From Tetmemena sp. SeJ-2015 (Eukaryota > Ciliophora > Spirotrichea > Sporadotrichida > Oxytrichidae), in contig JAJKFJ010022630.1 of assembly GCA_027382625.1 (NCBI GenBank), positions 1 to 64,000 on the forward strand: a stretch of 64,000 nucleotides of DNA. The letters run 5' to 3'. Made by a program: the position numbers and the translations under genes. Shown here piece after piece: positions 11,125-22,639 of this stretch. The first letter of the stretch is position 1; each line of letters begins with the position of its first letter. The notes beneath the pieces are model-generated. The model was not told the DNA's origin. It ran no database searches and saw nothing but the letters and a program-made list of their open reading frames with translations.

Positions 11125-11703
11125 TTATAGGTTGAATATGATTAGTGGAGGGTTGTGAAAAGTTGATCTCTAGGGTATGAAGAAAGTGGAGCGTGCCTTA
11201 TTTAAATATATTTAATTTTTGAATCACTAATAGAATCTAAGATGCAAGAGAGGAACTTAATGGTGATAGTTTCCAAGCAGGCTGAAAGATTCGATGGCAT
11301 GTACAACTACCTCAAGATACCAAAAAGTAAAAGATAAAGTCAGAAGGAGAACAAACAAATCTTTTGAGCCATGGATTTAACAACTTTATTAGCGCAAACA
11401 ACAAACCAAACCTCCCACTCAGAAGTGAATCCTATCTAAACAAGGAAGATAGATAATGTCAAGATGAAGGCTGATGACAAGAATACACTGATGGAGCAAG
11501 GTCTAAAAGATTTAAGGAGCCTCATGAACAAACAGCAGACTTGCTTCGTCAATATGGCTGGTGACTACTACCGATGCATCGCTGAGAAACTGTAAATAAT
11601 GTTGGTATGTTCCACCATTTAAAATAAACAGCTATATATCTAATTGCGTTATATATTAAAAGTTAAACCTCCCTCCGATACACTAATCATATTCAACCTA
11701 TAA
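11125..11703 (+). mobile_element. TIR element carrying a 14-3-3-like gene
   Basis: The left end reads TATAGGTTGAATATGATTAG and the right end at about 11,672-11,703 is its inverted copy (CTAATCATATTCAACCTATA), extending over some 28 bp with few mismatches. The motif is the same family as the ends of the ubiquitin elements (TATAGGATGAATATGATTAG). The 0.58-kb interior holds a 14-3-3-like reading frame. Confidence 0.75.
11242..11700 (+). pseudogene. 14-3-3-like protein, C-terminally truncated
   Basis: From ATG 11,242 one frame runs through the element with a single in-frame TGA at 11,365-11,367. It begins MQERNLMVIVSKQAERFDGM, resembling the 14-3-3 N-terminus (AKL.EQAERYDEMV..MK). About 75 residues later comes CFVNMAGDYYRCIAEKL, matching the conserved (VFYLKMKGDYYRYLAE) segment. 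The spacing between the two motifs is about that of real 14-3-3 proteins (~245 residues, phosphoserine-binding dimers). The middle is poorly conserved and the last third of the family is absent. Probably a diverged, non-functional capture; the frame is otherwise open. Confidence 0.65.
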
Positions 11704-12160
11704 TTGAGAAATACTAGGTATAGGTAAAATACAAATACATTATTGAGGAATATATATATACAAATCTATCTATTATAGAAGCTATATTCATAACTTATTA
11801 GATTTTGGTTGCCTTAGTCTGTGGTATTGTTTCATTTAATTTGAGTTATTTGCGTTCTTTAATTTCTTTCATAAATCCTTGTCTTCTTTATTTTATGGTA
11901 CAAATATTCTTGCATTGCACTTAAGTTCATCATAAACATAGTAGAAATATATTATATAAGTAGAAACGAGAGGAGGACTCTCCCTTGACTCATTTTCTAC
12001 ACACTTTATTCAAAGGAGTAGCTCATTTCGAAAGATTTTGTTTTGCTTCGAGGAGTTCCATCTTATCTTTTAGCTTCACTACAAAACCAGATTTTAGAGT
12101 AAAGGTTGCGATTAGGTAATGTAATTAAGGCTAAACCCAAAAAATGTATTTAAAATAAGA
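11704..12160. other. no gene seen
   Basis: AT-rich spacer between the 14-3-3 element and foldback 2. Confidence 0.4.
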
Positions 12161-12695
12161 TATACCTGAGAATCTAAAGGAAAATGTTTGTTAAATACAA
12201 TCACTTCTTGTGCTCTTATCTTTTTTCTTCTAATTTAAACCTCTTTATTAACGTTAATTTTTAAAAGAATGGCTGCTCCTGACGCTCTCCTACTCCATCA
12301 GCAACAACAAAAAAATGCAGTTTGCTCGAGCTAACACGAGAGCCTCGACCCTCTCACTGACCTACGACTCCCCCAGTCAAGCAGAGCACCCAACCGCAGA
12401 GGGACCTCAACTAGTGGCGGTGGAGTTGAAGCTCCGAACTCCCTCGACCATCTTTAGCTCTCACCCTCGGCAAGTCTTAGCGACCTTACCCTAGGTCAGT
12501 GAGAGGGTCGAGGCTCTCGTGTTAGCTCGAGCAAACTGCATTTTTTTGTTGTTGCTGATGGAGTAGGAGAGCGTCAGGAGCAGCCATTCTTTTAAAAATT
12601 AACGTTAATAAAGAGGTTTAAATTAGAAGAAGAAAGATAAGAGCACAAGAAGTGATTGTATTTAACAATTATTTTCTTTTAGATTCTCAGGTATA
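12161..12695. repeat. foldback 2 (long inverted repeat)
   Basis: Arms 12,161-12,363 and 12,492-12,695 are nearly perfect inverted copies, including CTCGAGCTAACACGAGAGCC and its complement. The loop is ~128 bases. Each arm has an AT-rich outer half and a GC-rich inner half. The outer tips read TATACCTGAGAATCTAAA. An ORF starts inside arm 1 and runs through the loop. Confidence 0.9.
12269..12502 (+). CDS. hypothetical 77-residue Gln/Ser-rich ORF in foldback 2
   Basis: The ATG sits exactly where the arm switches from AT-rich to GC-rich. The frame begins MAAPDALLLHQQQQKN, contains two Gln codons of TAG/TAA type, and ends at TGA 12,500-12,502 just inside arm 2. No domain is recognised; it is rich in Ser, Leu, Pro and Arg. 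I infer that arm 1 plus loop is the 5' part of a gene and arm 2 an inverted copy of its promoter and first codons. It could also be chance. Confidence 0.4.
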
Positions 12696-12752
12696 ATAAG
12701 CAAAAAGGTTTACTTACCTATTGTTTTGTCGATAAATCCCATAAAGCAAATC

Positions 12753-13440
12753 TCAGATTGAATTTTCGAATGCATAATAATAATGAATAGAATATCGAAA
12801 ATAACTAATTCTTTGGGTCGCGAAGTCTAATTAAATTTAAAAATTATTAATTAATTATTTCTTCTTTAATTTCTTTTTGGGTGGTAATGAGTCTTGTTCT
12901 ATTTGAATTGACAGATTTCCAACATTAACCTATTAGTCTCGTTAGTTAAAGAGACATCCATAAACATCAAGATATTTTTTACTAGGAATTAAAGCCTCAA
13001 TCAAATCATAAAAAGAATCAGGATTTTAAGATGCTTCTCTAACCTTCTCGAAAACGACATTTCCAACAAATTAAAGTTCTGTTATTTAGATCCTCGAACT
13101 TTGTTGCTTTTCTTGCTAAAATGCAAATTTATGCACAATAAATAGTATACCAACCTATCTCATCGTATAATGATCCATCTTCATTCAGCTTAATCCAACC
13201 AAGAATATCGCATTTTTCTATCCAGCCTTTTTAAGAAGCTAAAGAGCAACTTCTAGTTTGTCTAAGTCACTCACACAAATAAATATCCTTGTTTTTGTAA
13301 TATTGCAAATAGCATATCCTTGGATATCTAGTTATCTCTAAGAGTTTTGTACTATAAACGACATCCCAGACCAGGGCACGTCAATTACTATTGCACGAAA
13401 TTAATCCTCCTCGTCATCCGAGATGTGCTCCTCTATAATT
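12753..13440 (-). pseudogene. MT-A70-family adenine methyltransferase, copy 1
   Basis: Leftward reading gives EEHISDDEEDQFRAIVIDVP then W, with VIDVPW at the position of the DPPW catalytic motif. It continues as KCDILGWIKLNEDGSLYDE, CAQICILARKATKF, then NVVFEKVREASQNPDSFYDL and a conserved C-terminal core ending in a lysine-rich tail. These match the order of blocks in MT-A70 proteins (METTL3/METTL14, ciliate MTA1/MTA9), which methylate N6 of adenine with S-adenosylmethionine. DPPW is DVPW here. At least two frameshifts are needed, so it is degenerate or has sequence errors. A ubiquitin-like gene lies immediately upstream on the same strand; copies 2 and 3 are at 42,936 and 51,472. Confidence 0.65.
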
Positions 13441-13444
13441 TTAT

Positions 13445-13705
13445 TCCACATCTCTTTGTTTATAAGTTGTAAACGCTGAGAGTTCTGCTTGCTCTTGTTG
13501 AAGAACATGTTCTAGATGTTGTTCAAATGTACGCAAATCCAAGTCATACTTTTTGTATCTCTTTAAGCTAGCCTGAGAAGATAAGTCTTTGTTGATCGGG
13601 AGGGATGCCTTTCTTGTCCTGGACGCTTGCCTCCTTGGTTATGACCATCAAGTTTTTGAGCTAGAACTTATTTTCGTAGATGTAGTCGTTGCAGTCTATA
13701 TTTAA
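13445..13705 (-). pseudogene. ubiquitin-like gene, second copy
   Basis: Minus-strand frame with SVQDKKGIPPDQQRLIFSG (near 13,580-13,630), matching ubiquitin residues around 30-47. After a frameshift comes RTLSVYNLQTK at about 13,470, matching RTLSDYNIQKE. The Thr-rich leader seen in other copies is eroded and its ATG appears changed. It abuts the MT-A70 gene downstream. Confidence 0.65.
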
Positions 13706-13822
13706 TTTAAATAAGCTCTAAATTTTAAGCGTAATATATTAAGAATCACAGGACAAGGTCTCAATCAGCATGTATTTCTAAGGAAAAACAACCCACGATC
13801 AACTAATCATATTCATCCTATA
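13706..13822 (-). promoter_or_regulatory. TIR and conserved leader of ubiquitin element
   Basis: The right end, read on minus, is TATAGGATGAATATGATTAG then TTGATCGTGGG. It is followed by a leader containing CTGTGATTCTTAATATATT, identical to the leader near 57,950 and related to those near 1,830 and 50,190. Retention of the leader suggests it contains the promoter of the cargo gene. The opposite TIR of this element was not found. Confidence 0.5.
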
Positions 13823-14147
13823 TTTCTGCAATTATTTTTATATATTTCTCCTTTCTTTGCTATGAAATTCCTCTCGAGCCCTGAGGTCTTTGGTATTAGA
13901 TTTCTTTAATCTTTTCTTATCATTTAAAATTTTGGCAGATCTATAACTCATCCTCAATAAGATTTTAGATTTAAGCTTGAATGCGATTCTCTCTATCTAA
14001 ATTCTTAAAATTTCTTTTTGGAGCTTAAAGATAAAATAATGTCTTTGAATTGTATAATTATCTATGAACTTATTGAATTCTCTGTAAGACTGTATCATTT
14101 TTGAAAGCCGATTAATTTAGTTTGTTGACCATACCTATTTTTAAGAG
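13823..14147. other. no gene seen
   Basis: AT-rich spacer. Confidence 0.4.
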
Positions 14148-14440
14148 TGGGCTTCGGGTATATGGTCCGTGGACTTTGAGCCTGGAACGTGGACTTATTT
14201 TTTTTCCTGTCTACTTTGAGCCTGGAATGTGGACTTTGAGCCTGGAGCGTGGGCTTATTTTTTTCCTGTCTACTTTTATCCTAGAATGTGGACTTTGAGC
14301 CTGGAACGTGGGCTTATTTTTTTCCTGTCTACTTTTATCCTAGAATGTGGACTTTGAGCCTGGATCGTGGACTGTCTGGCCTGGAATATGGACTTTGAGC
14401 CTGGAATGTGGACTTTGAATCTGGAATGTGTACTTATATA
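14148..14440 (+). repeat. left terminal minisatellite of Merlin element
   Basis: Tandem degenerate units of GGACTTTGAGCCTGGAACGT, many separated by a GGACTTATTTTTTTCCTGTC spacer. The outer end reads GTGGGCTTCGGGTATATGG; the inner part contains GACTGTCTGGCCTGGAA, also found at the equivalent inner position of the right array. Confidence 0.9.
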
Positions 14441-15205
14441 TTTTTGATTGATAGTAAAATTTTCTTTTATTTATAGTATATAATAGTCCATACCATCGAT
14501 ATAAAGATAAAATTAATAAATAATATAGACATATTATTATTTTTATGTTGAAGTAATTTTCAATATTATGTATTGAAAATTACATAACAAACTTAGTATA
14601 TGGTAATTTATATTTCTCATTTTGTAATGTTAAATAATAAAATTATTCATAATTTAGTAGACATATTTACTAGCATATTAATAATTTGCTAAGATCAAAT
14701 GAAGATATAATTTACACATATTTATTATAAGAAAAATCAGTTTATTTTTTTTCTTCTGAAGATTTGATTAAGAAATTTATACTATGAGCCTTCGTATTTA
14801 TTAAAATAAAGAAAGATGAAATTATTATAATTTTTAAATTTTAATAACATTTATTTCTTAAAATATATTTCTAATGACTTTTTTTGGGCATTAAAAGAAG
14901 GAGTGTAGTACATTAAAGTGATAACTTCTATATTCATAATCATTTATTATTAAATTTAATCGTTAAATTAGTTAGAATATGGAGAGAGCAATTCCAAAGG
15001 AAGACTATATTCAACGCATGCTAAACACGCATCTTATTCCCGAGTTTATCTTATGCGTAAAATGCAACAACTAGAATGAGTGCTTCATAAGTTATAACAG
15101 TAGCTTCAAAGAAGGCTTTGCTTATAACTGAAATTCGCGTGGTAAATAAGGACATTGTTTTTCACTAAAATCCTCTTAAGATGTACTGTCCTGATTCTAT
15201 TATTG

Positions 15206-15585
15206 CTAGAATTTAATAAAAAAGGAATTAAATTAGATATTAAATTAAAATGAAAAAATGGAAAGTTGAAGGGTCAATTGAATAATTAAACCATTCTTTA
15301 GCATAAAATTCTAAGAACTTTACCCCTGAACTTTTTGTGGAGCTTAATAAAAGTTAAAAACGACACGGGTTTAAAGAAGACGATGATGAGGATGTTTAAG
15401 GGAGTGTAGTCATATCTCACTGCTAAGTGGTACTTAGAAGATAATTCAAGAAGAAACTCATCTTAATTTTCAAAAAGCAAATACAAAAGCTACAGATCAA
15501 TTGGTGAATCTGCGATTTCAACTGTCAGTATTTGCAACTCTCCATTTATTATTTTAACCAATCACCGATTTTAATTCAAAATTCC
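15206..15585 (-). repeat. MITE family copy 5, nested in Merlin transposase
   Basis: Minus-strand copy starting AGAATTTAATAAAAAAGGAA and ending GCAACTCTCCATTTATTATT then CCGATTTTAATTC. It interrupts the transposase between zinc ribbon and catalytic core. Confidence 0.7.
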
Positions 15586-15725
15586 AACAATACTATATTT
15601 GACTCCTATGATATCCTTTACAATTACTTTCCATCTGGATTTAATGCACTGGAAATGAAGGGTAAACTGGAATAGATAAACAGAACAAGGATTTACTATA
15701 AAGTTGCTTGTAAAATATTGCAGAA

Positions 15726-16043
15726 ATTAATTTAATTAAAATTGGTGATTTAAAAAAATAGATAGCAATTTCAAAAGTTGAAATTAAGATTCCCCCCCTA
15801 TCTTAGCTTGTTAGATAGTTATCAAAGTTAAATGGTTCTTTTTAAATTTATACCCTCAGCCCCTTTAAAAGCAAAAAATTATATCGCGAGTGTCTCCAAA
15901 AAGTTACTTTTAAAAACCCTTTGCCATTTTTTTAAAAGTGAATCAAATTTAAATTTTTTAAATTTGATACACTTCAACTGCCACGCATTAAATCCATTTT
16001 ATTTTAATTTCTAATTTAATTATATTTTTTATTAAATTCCAAA
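15726..16043 (+). repeat. MITE family copy 6, degenerate, nested in Merlin transposase
   Basis: Starts TTAATTTAATTAAAATTGGT and ends near AATTATATTTTTTATTAAAT. Internal CACTTCAACTGCCAC is shared with copy 4. About 140 bases of coding-like sequence separate it from copy 5. Confidence 0.6.
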
Positions 16044-17380
16044 CTTTATATGCAAACTTACGAGACGTTATAGCAAAATTTTGGGAGCTCTATTAAGAAA
16101 CTTATACTCTCTAAAATGATATTTTTAGGTAGATGAAACCATGTGGTCTCATTAAGACAGGAGATTTTACCCATAAAGAAATATATTCGAAAGATAAGTT
16201 TGGGTTGTAGGACTCGTAGAAGAGGAAACTTAAAAGGCTAAAATATATTTCGTCTAGAACAGAAATAAAGAGACTTTATAGGAATTTGGGACGAATAGCT
16301 GTTAAGAAGATTTAGATATACATACAAGGATGGGTCTTATTAAGCAATAGAATGGGATATTTTACGAAAGAATCATTATAGGCACATTCATGCAGGAAAA
16401 AATTAAAGGACTTTTGAACACTCAAATTACGTTGAGGGGATGTGGGGAGTATTGAAAAAGAAGATAAAGAAAATTTACAATGTTATTCCAGCAGAAGGAG
16501 GTTAAGAAGCTCTTTTTATGAAAGAATCCATGTGGAGAAGAGAAGTTAAGCGATTAAAGAGATTTGAAGGAACATCTTTAAATCAGTTTGTGGACTATAC
16601 AATACATTTTTTTCACACAAGGGAAGGGGTTTTTTGACAAAAGGAATTTCTGCATATGTTATTTGTTTTCTTGCACTTTTAATTTTCTATCTTGATTATA
16701 AAATATAAAAATAAGATTTCAAGATATGATTTTCAAATAACGAATTCCATAAAAGAATGATTTGATTCCAGATTGAAAAAAATTAAATTTGCGACTTAAT
16801 AAGTTAAATATAAGACAGGCAAAAATTCATTTACAGATTGGCAAAGCTAATTTTCATATTTTAAACTAAGTTTTATAGATAAATATTGCTGTCACAGAAT
16901 TAATAAACTTAACTGCCACTATTTTGATCAGAGGAGACTTTGCAGGCAAGCTTTAAATTATTCAATTCCAGTTTCTCAAAGCTAGGAACATTAGAGATTT
17001 ATTAAACAGCTATATTTATTTAATGGGAAAGGCATTTCTAATATGAATTAATTAAAAGACGTTTGATATTTAAATTCAATGTTGTACAATAATTAAAAAA
17101 TCTAAACAAAAGTAATTTTTTATTTGATTCACACAACTTTCCAGTAAATTTAAGGATTATAATTAGATGATCGACATTTCAATTTCTAATTATACAATTA
17201 AGCTTAAAAGCCCAATTATTTTTTATTATTATAGTGTAAATTATTGAGTACATATTATTATTTGTTACTTTTTCATACGATTAAAAAAATGTTTTATAAG
17301 ATTAAGTGTAACTATTTTACATGCTTAAGGTAGCATAGAATATATTTATACCATAAAGTTTTAATAATATTTTTATACAT

Positions 17381-17655
17381 TTAAGTCCATGTTCCAGGCT
17401 CAAAGTCCACGTTCCAGGCCAGACAGTCAACGTTCCAGGCTCAAAGTAGACAGGAAAATGTAAGTCCACGTTCCAGGCTCAAAGTAGACAGAAAAAGTGT
17501 AAGTCCACGTTCCAGGCTCAAAGTAGACAGGATTTTTTTTAGTCCACGTTCTAGGCTCAAAGTGCACAGGAAAAAAAATAAGTCCACGTTCCAGGCTCAA
17601 AGTGGACAGGGTGAATGCTAAGCCCACGTTCCATATACCCGTGGGCTTCTCTCTC
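17381..17655 (-). repeat. right terminal minisatellite of Merlin element
   Basis: Inverted relative to the left array: AGTCCACGTTCCAGGCTCAA repeated, with outer end CCATATACCCGTGGGCTTC. Unit variants differ by spacer length and single substitutions. Confidence 0.9.
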
Positions 17656-20180
17656 GTGAGGTTCAAAGTGAATATCTTTTTCCCGCATCACTTTTAATCT
17701 TAATTGACATTATTTTAGCTGTTCAAAATTTCAGAACGACTCTAATTTTTTATTTCCTTAATAAAACTGATTATCGGATTGTTGTTGGCTTCAGTCAAAG
17801 AATATATTTCATGATCTTAGATTTTGCAGTAATCCACAACTTAATTGTAAGATTTGTATTAATCTGGATCACTAAAGTCTGATGAGAGTTTCAGTTTCCC
17901 ATTCCTAAAGATTATATATTATTTATGTAGGTCCATCTTAAGACTGTTGGGAGGTATTTGCTGCTTGAGAAAGAATCTAGATGCTTTAATATTCTCATTT
18001 TATTAAACTTGCTTTGAGTTAGTTCCATTTTGATTGGAGTCTTCGTATATTTCTGTAGTTTGCTAATTCGCATTACAGGCATAAAAATTAATGAAATGAC
18101 TTTGTCTCATATTTATAAACTTAACTCAACTTATTTAAATTTATAAAATAATTATAAATTCCACTATCTGCAAACCTATTTTTAATGAACTGACATAAAT
18201 TGCTCCATCCAAAATAAATATAGTTTAAATCATTAATTATAATTATTGGAGTACTGAAATAAGTTTTAATTTTAAAGGATTATATTTTAAAAGATTTAAA
18301 TTTAGTAAGACATTCTTATAACTTTTTTTTATAAATTAAATTTAAAAGTTATTTTGACTTACTTATCTCAGAGTTGAGATCAAGCTACGATCTTATAAGT
18401 ATATATCATGAGACGAACTACTTCTAATAATAAATAAAATATTGCTTAGATCAGAGAACTTCTCTAAGGATCAATCATTATTTCAACATTTATTGAGTAC
18501 CTTTGTACTATTACTTTAATTTTAAAGTCAAATAAATGCACTTCAATCAGCTTTTTTAAGCTGATGAGCTTACATAGCAATGGCGAAAAATGATTTGATC
18601 TTGCCGATAGAAGGATATTATTACTTTTGAATTGACCAAAATTATGTTTGTTACAATGAAGTATACTCTACTTTTAAGCAAATCAGTTTTAAACGCAATC
18701 ATAAAAGGAAACACTTTAATTTTGATAGCATTCTTCAATAATTTAATTTAAGGTTCGTCAGTGTTAAAAATATCCAAATTTGATATAGATTTTATGCTGT
18801 AAAACATTCTAGCTAAATTAAATATTTCTATTGAACTACATTTGTTTCTAACTGTCTTTATGAATGAGGGATCTTTAGATTTTAGTTTAAATTTGTTTAT
18901 GAAAAGCTTTTTTATTGAAAGCATATATAATAAAACTATAAATATAGGTTAGCAATCTTTATTCTATAATTTATAACATAAATTGAATTAATATAAGTAA
19001 AAATGCTTCCAAAGATTTCTTAAATTTAAGATTTAGGCAAAAATAACTGTGAAAGTTTTAAAAAATTGAAATTACATTTACTCTTGCAACTTGATCATCA
19101 AAATCTTTATAACAAACTATTTTTAGAAATCATTTTATATATTTATGATGATTTCGAAACATTTTTTTAACAAATATGATTCAAAATTTGTCGTAAATTA
19201 TATTTTAAGGAATGAGATTGGCAAATTACAAATAATTCTTTCATCTAGAAGGCCAAATAAAATATGTTTTCTGAAATTCAAATTCTATAATTATTTCTTT
19301 AATTACAATTGAATGGATAAATTATTTTGTTTTGAATATTTGTAGATTAACTAATTTATTTATTTATTTGGCTCCTTTAAGCAACTGTCATTTTGATATT
19401 TTATATTATAAACATAACTTGCGAACTTTTATATCTTTCGAATTGAAGTTATTTAAAGCTATTGTACTGTAAATGTAATTGTATTTAATCAAAATTAAAA
19501 ATAAAATTTAAAAGTTAGTGTGAGGAGATAACCACCTTATAGCTCAACATCGAAGTTAATTGCGGAAGTAGAATAACTTAATACAAGTTTGGGAATATTT
19601 CGCTGACTAGATTTATGAGGAGGGAGTAGTAGTAGTACAGCACTAGTGCCAGAAGACGAGTCAGCGAAATCTTAATTAAATACTAATCACTCAAACCCTG
19701 ATCACATTAAAAATTAATCGCCAGCCACTCCAATCTCTTAAATCTTAAACAACCACTTTTTAATTAAAGATGGCAGTCACTACTTAGAATAATTAAATCT
19801 AATTAATTCCTAAAACATTTTAAAACAAAGATGGAGTTGACTTTCACTTCCTCGAAGAGTTCCTTGAGCTTTATTCATATATTTGCACTAATTTATCTCT
19901 GTTTTCTACTATCAACCTAATGTCTTTCGATCACAAGCTATTAGAAAGATAAATTAAATTATAATTTAAAGTAGATTGTAAATTCTTAAACTCAAATTTA
20001 ATTTAAAGGAGATCTCTCTCGTCATATTGCAATTCTGCTTCCATGCTTTAAAGAGAAAGTTAGAGAATTGTAGAAAGCGCTTTTCACCCAACTATAATCG
20101 AGATAGGATATTTATTGCGCAATTTTAGAGAGCGTTGCATGTAGCAGAATAAATTAATGAACAACATTGAGCTTACCTTG
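17656..20180. other. no gene seen
   Basis: AT-rich; only the hairpin at 19,597-19,670 stands out. Confidence 0.4.
19597..19670. repeat. hairpin, 12-bp perfect stem
   Basis: ATTTCGCTGACT (19,597-19,608) and AGTCAGCGAAAT (19,659-19,670) are perfect inverted copies around a 50-base GC-richer loop with GTAGTAGTAGTA. No gene ends nearby, so a terminator role is not supported. Confidence 0.7.
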
Positions 20181-20189
20181 ATGCTTGCC

Positions 20190-21270
20190 CTGTACTTATA
20201 TGAAATAACGAATTCCGCTTGACGTATGAAAATAGCTTCTCAACTGGAGCAAAATTAAACTGGTAGGGGCCCAAGTAAAACACAGGCAATTAAGCTGCTG
20301 TACTTTGCTTTTTACATAAGTACCTTTGCAGTAAGTTGCATTATCAACCATGAAAACATAATTTTATCTTCAGTTTTCATCTTATTATTGCAACTGAAAT
20401 GAGAGCTATATTAGAAAATTGATAAAACATCTACAATTGTTTTTCCTTCGTTAACCTAATAAATACATCTCCTGCTCACTCCTGCTATAATATTGATTTT
20501 ATTAAGTCTTCTCTGCTTTATGTTTGAACTACTAAAATGACTTTTTGCTCCAGCTATACTTTTAATTGCTTGAGAATTAAAAACAGCTCTCTTCTATATT
20601 AATAGGTTCCTCTTCTTAAATAATCTACATATATCTTAGCCGAAATAGCCTTGCACTTTATAAAAGCAGGATGGTTTGCTCTATTATTTAAAAAGTATAT
20701 TTTCTTGTAGGAGAAACCCATATTCTTCTTCAAAATTGACCTAATAAATTATGTAGATCATGTGTAACTTGGTAAATGCGATTCAGTTAAGATTTAATAA
20801 CCTTCAAAGTTAAATTTTCATCTCCTTTTTAAAAAATCTCTTTTATAAAACCTTAAACTCTTTTTCTTTGGGCTTGTCTAAAAGAATTTAAATATTGAAA
20901 GCCTCTTGGCCTTTTTGAGTTATTTAACTTGACGATTTTATATAATTTATATCATGAAATGCTGAATCGAGAGAACAGAGTTTTTTTGGAACATCCTTCT
21001 AGAAAGAGCTAGCTTACTTTTTATTTTGTCTGAGAGACATCTTATTTTTCTAGGGCTTCCTGAATTTGGGGTTAAATAATAGCTGCTAAAATTTAGAGCT
21101 TTTTCTTATTTATTTTTATTTATTAATTGTGAGTGACTTTTGTGTATAACACTTTTCCTTCTTTGAGTTCTTTGATTAAATTATCGAGTTGCTCACAGAG
21201 AGAGTTAAAGTTATATTAAGCAGATCACTTATAGTACTCTAGGTGGAGAAGACACACGTATGAAGCCTAT
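20190..21270 (-). pseudogene. TBE-like IS630/Tc1-type DDE transposase, set 1
   Basis: Leftward reading shows INIEESC near 20,620 (first acidic position, Glu in place of Asp) and INIIAGVS and YQVNEGKTIV. VFMVDNATYCKGTYVKSK follows at about 20,300-20,350 (second Asp), then FYLGPYQFNFAPVEKLFSYV at about 20,215-20,270 (third acidic, PVEKLF). This is the DDE/D order of the IS630-Tc1-mariner group, and the wording is very close to the copy at 38,056-39,355. It is transcribed divergently from the 22-kDa-like gene at 21,905, as in set 2. Frameshifts occur; the first acidic residue change suggests loss of activity. Confidence 0.6.
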
Positions 21271-21904
21271 ATCTTCAAACTACTCTTTCTCATCTTGCTA
21301 AATTTAATTTTGCAGAATTTTAATTTTATTACTCGTATGGTTCAATGGTCAAGATTTTACCGTGGATTTACATCCTTTCACATTTAAGATATTTTCTAGA
21401 ATGCTTATTTTTTACATGGTAAAATTCATCACTTAGAGCTTATCCTCTTAAAAATATGAAGAATCAATTAAACTTGTGCATTTGTACTTCAATTCTATTT
21501 ATAAATCAGCTTCACTTAATGCTATTCGAACATTATTCATTGCTCTTGATTTCTTCACTTAGTGTAAAATTTTGTCCTCCAAAATAACCTCTGATATCTC
21601 TCATTTTATATATTCAATAAGATAATAATTATTAACCTAAAATAATTAAAGTTTCAGTTCATAGTTTTTCTGAGAAAGTTACTTATTAAATAGTAATTTA
21701 ACTTACTAATTATAATTATTAATTAGAAAACAACTCAACTTTATTTTTATACCCTGAAACAAAGTAAAATTTTCTTTTTAAAGATACAAATATTGTTTCT
21801 ATGAATAGCAACTTATCAAAGCTAAATGTGCATTTTGTTTCAGAAAAAATAGGCTCTAAAAAAGAATTGTATGTTTTGTAACTTAGGATTGCATCCTTCC
21901 TAAG
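21271..21904. promoter_or_regulatory. divergent intergenic region, TBE-like set 1
   Basis: AT-rich spacer between two divergent transposon genes; must hold both promoters, but no motif is recognised. The transposase N-terminus may extend into it. Confidence 0.35.
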
Positions 21905-22546
21905 ATGACTTGTACAAACATCTATTTTTTGAAGAGCATTCTCAACGAAGAGAAAGAGGTATCGATAATTTATTTCAAAGTTATTAGTACTTGAGAAGAA
22001 ACGATGTGATAGTTTCAGCTGTTCCTTAAATAGAAGGACTCACAGCTGATGAGAGTTTTTTGGATTTCGCAAAATCCAAACCCTCACTCATAAGATATCT
22101 ACCAGTCTAATGCGATTGGATTCAATTATATAAGAAATGGATATGTTCTTCTTTCCTTGGATAGAGAAGGTATAAGCTTAATGATAGCTGATGCGAAAAA
22201 GAAAAAAAGAGAGAGACTTGACTAATCATAAAATTTTATAGTACATATGAAGCCTGAATTTGCTTAGGCACTTTAAGATTCAATGAACTATAGCGGTAAG
22301 CTATCTGTATTTTAATCTTAATAATAGTTCACAAGGGGAGATTTGCTCATAAAACAGACCTCTTAAAGAAGAAGAAAGAATGATGATATTGAGGAAGTTA
22401 AAATTGAAGAGAACGAGCTCAAAAAAAGCAAGTAAAAATACCTGGAGGAGAATAAACTAATGCGATAAGAATTTGATGGGCTTAGAGAGTAGTTGGACGA
22501 ATTCAACTCATATATAGATTTGTTCTCATAACTACTTTCTTAATGA
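21905..22546 (+). pseudogene. TBE '22-kDa-like' companion protein, set 1
   Basis: ATG 21,905 gives MTCTNIYFLKSILNEEKEVS, nearly identical to the start of the set 2 copy (MTCTNTYYFKSIINGEKEVY at 37,572). Frameshifts follow, then LLSLDREGISLMIADAKKKK near 22,155 and, at the end, a coiled-coil-like stretch ENELKKSKQKYLEENKLMRQ ending in TGA at 22,544. Set 2 has the same blocks. It is divergent from the transposase. Function is unknown; the family is known from hypotrich TBE elements as a 22-kDa ORF. Confidence 0.55.
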
Positions 22547-22639
22547 GTAATTGATAATGCTGGAAGAGTTGGAAGACAAATTGATTAAATGGAATGAGAC
22601 TGGAGAGACTGATTGAATAATTGAATCAAAGTTTATTTA

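Larger units (their letters stand above)
14979..16637 (+). pseudogene. Merlin/IS1595-type DDE transposase
   Basis: ATG 14,979 starts a segment with CVKC and, further on, GKQGHCF, resembling the N-terminal zinc ribbon of this family. After the nested repeats comes QVDET (about 16,126-16,140, first Asp), VWVVGLVEEETQKAKIYFV, a one-base frameshift, TYKDGSYQAIEWD (second Asp about 16,330), HSNYVEGMWGVLKKKI, and EALFMKESMWRREV (Glu about 16,524), then TGA at 16,635. These match the order VDE..., Dg.sY..., HtN.vEg.W..lK, and E.vWR of DDE_Tnp_IS1595. In-frame TAA/TAG codons are Gln. An in-frame TGA falls at a Trp-like position of the zinc ribbon. Apart from the MITE insertions and frameshift(s) it is well preserved. 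Confidence 0.75.
14148..17655 (+). mobile_element. Merlin (IS1595-type) DNA transposon
   Basis: A 3.5-kb unit bounded by two inverted minisatellite arrays (14,148-14,440 and 17,381-17,655). Between them lies a single transposase gene with the DDE signature of the IS1595/Merlin superfamily. Two MITE copies are nested inside the gene. No internal gene was seen in 16,638-17,380. Merlin elements normally have short simple TIRs; here the ends are tandem repeats. Target-site duplication not determined. Confidence 0.75.
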
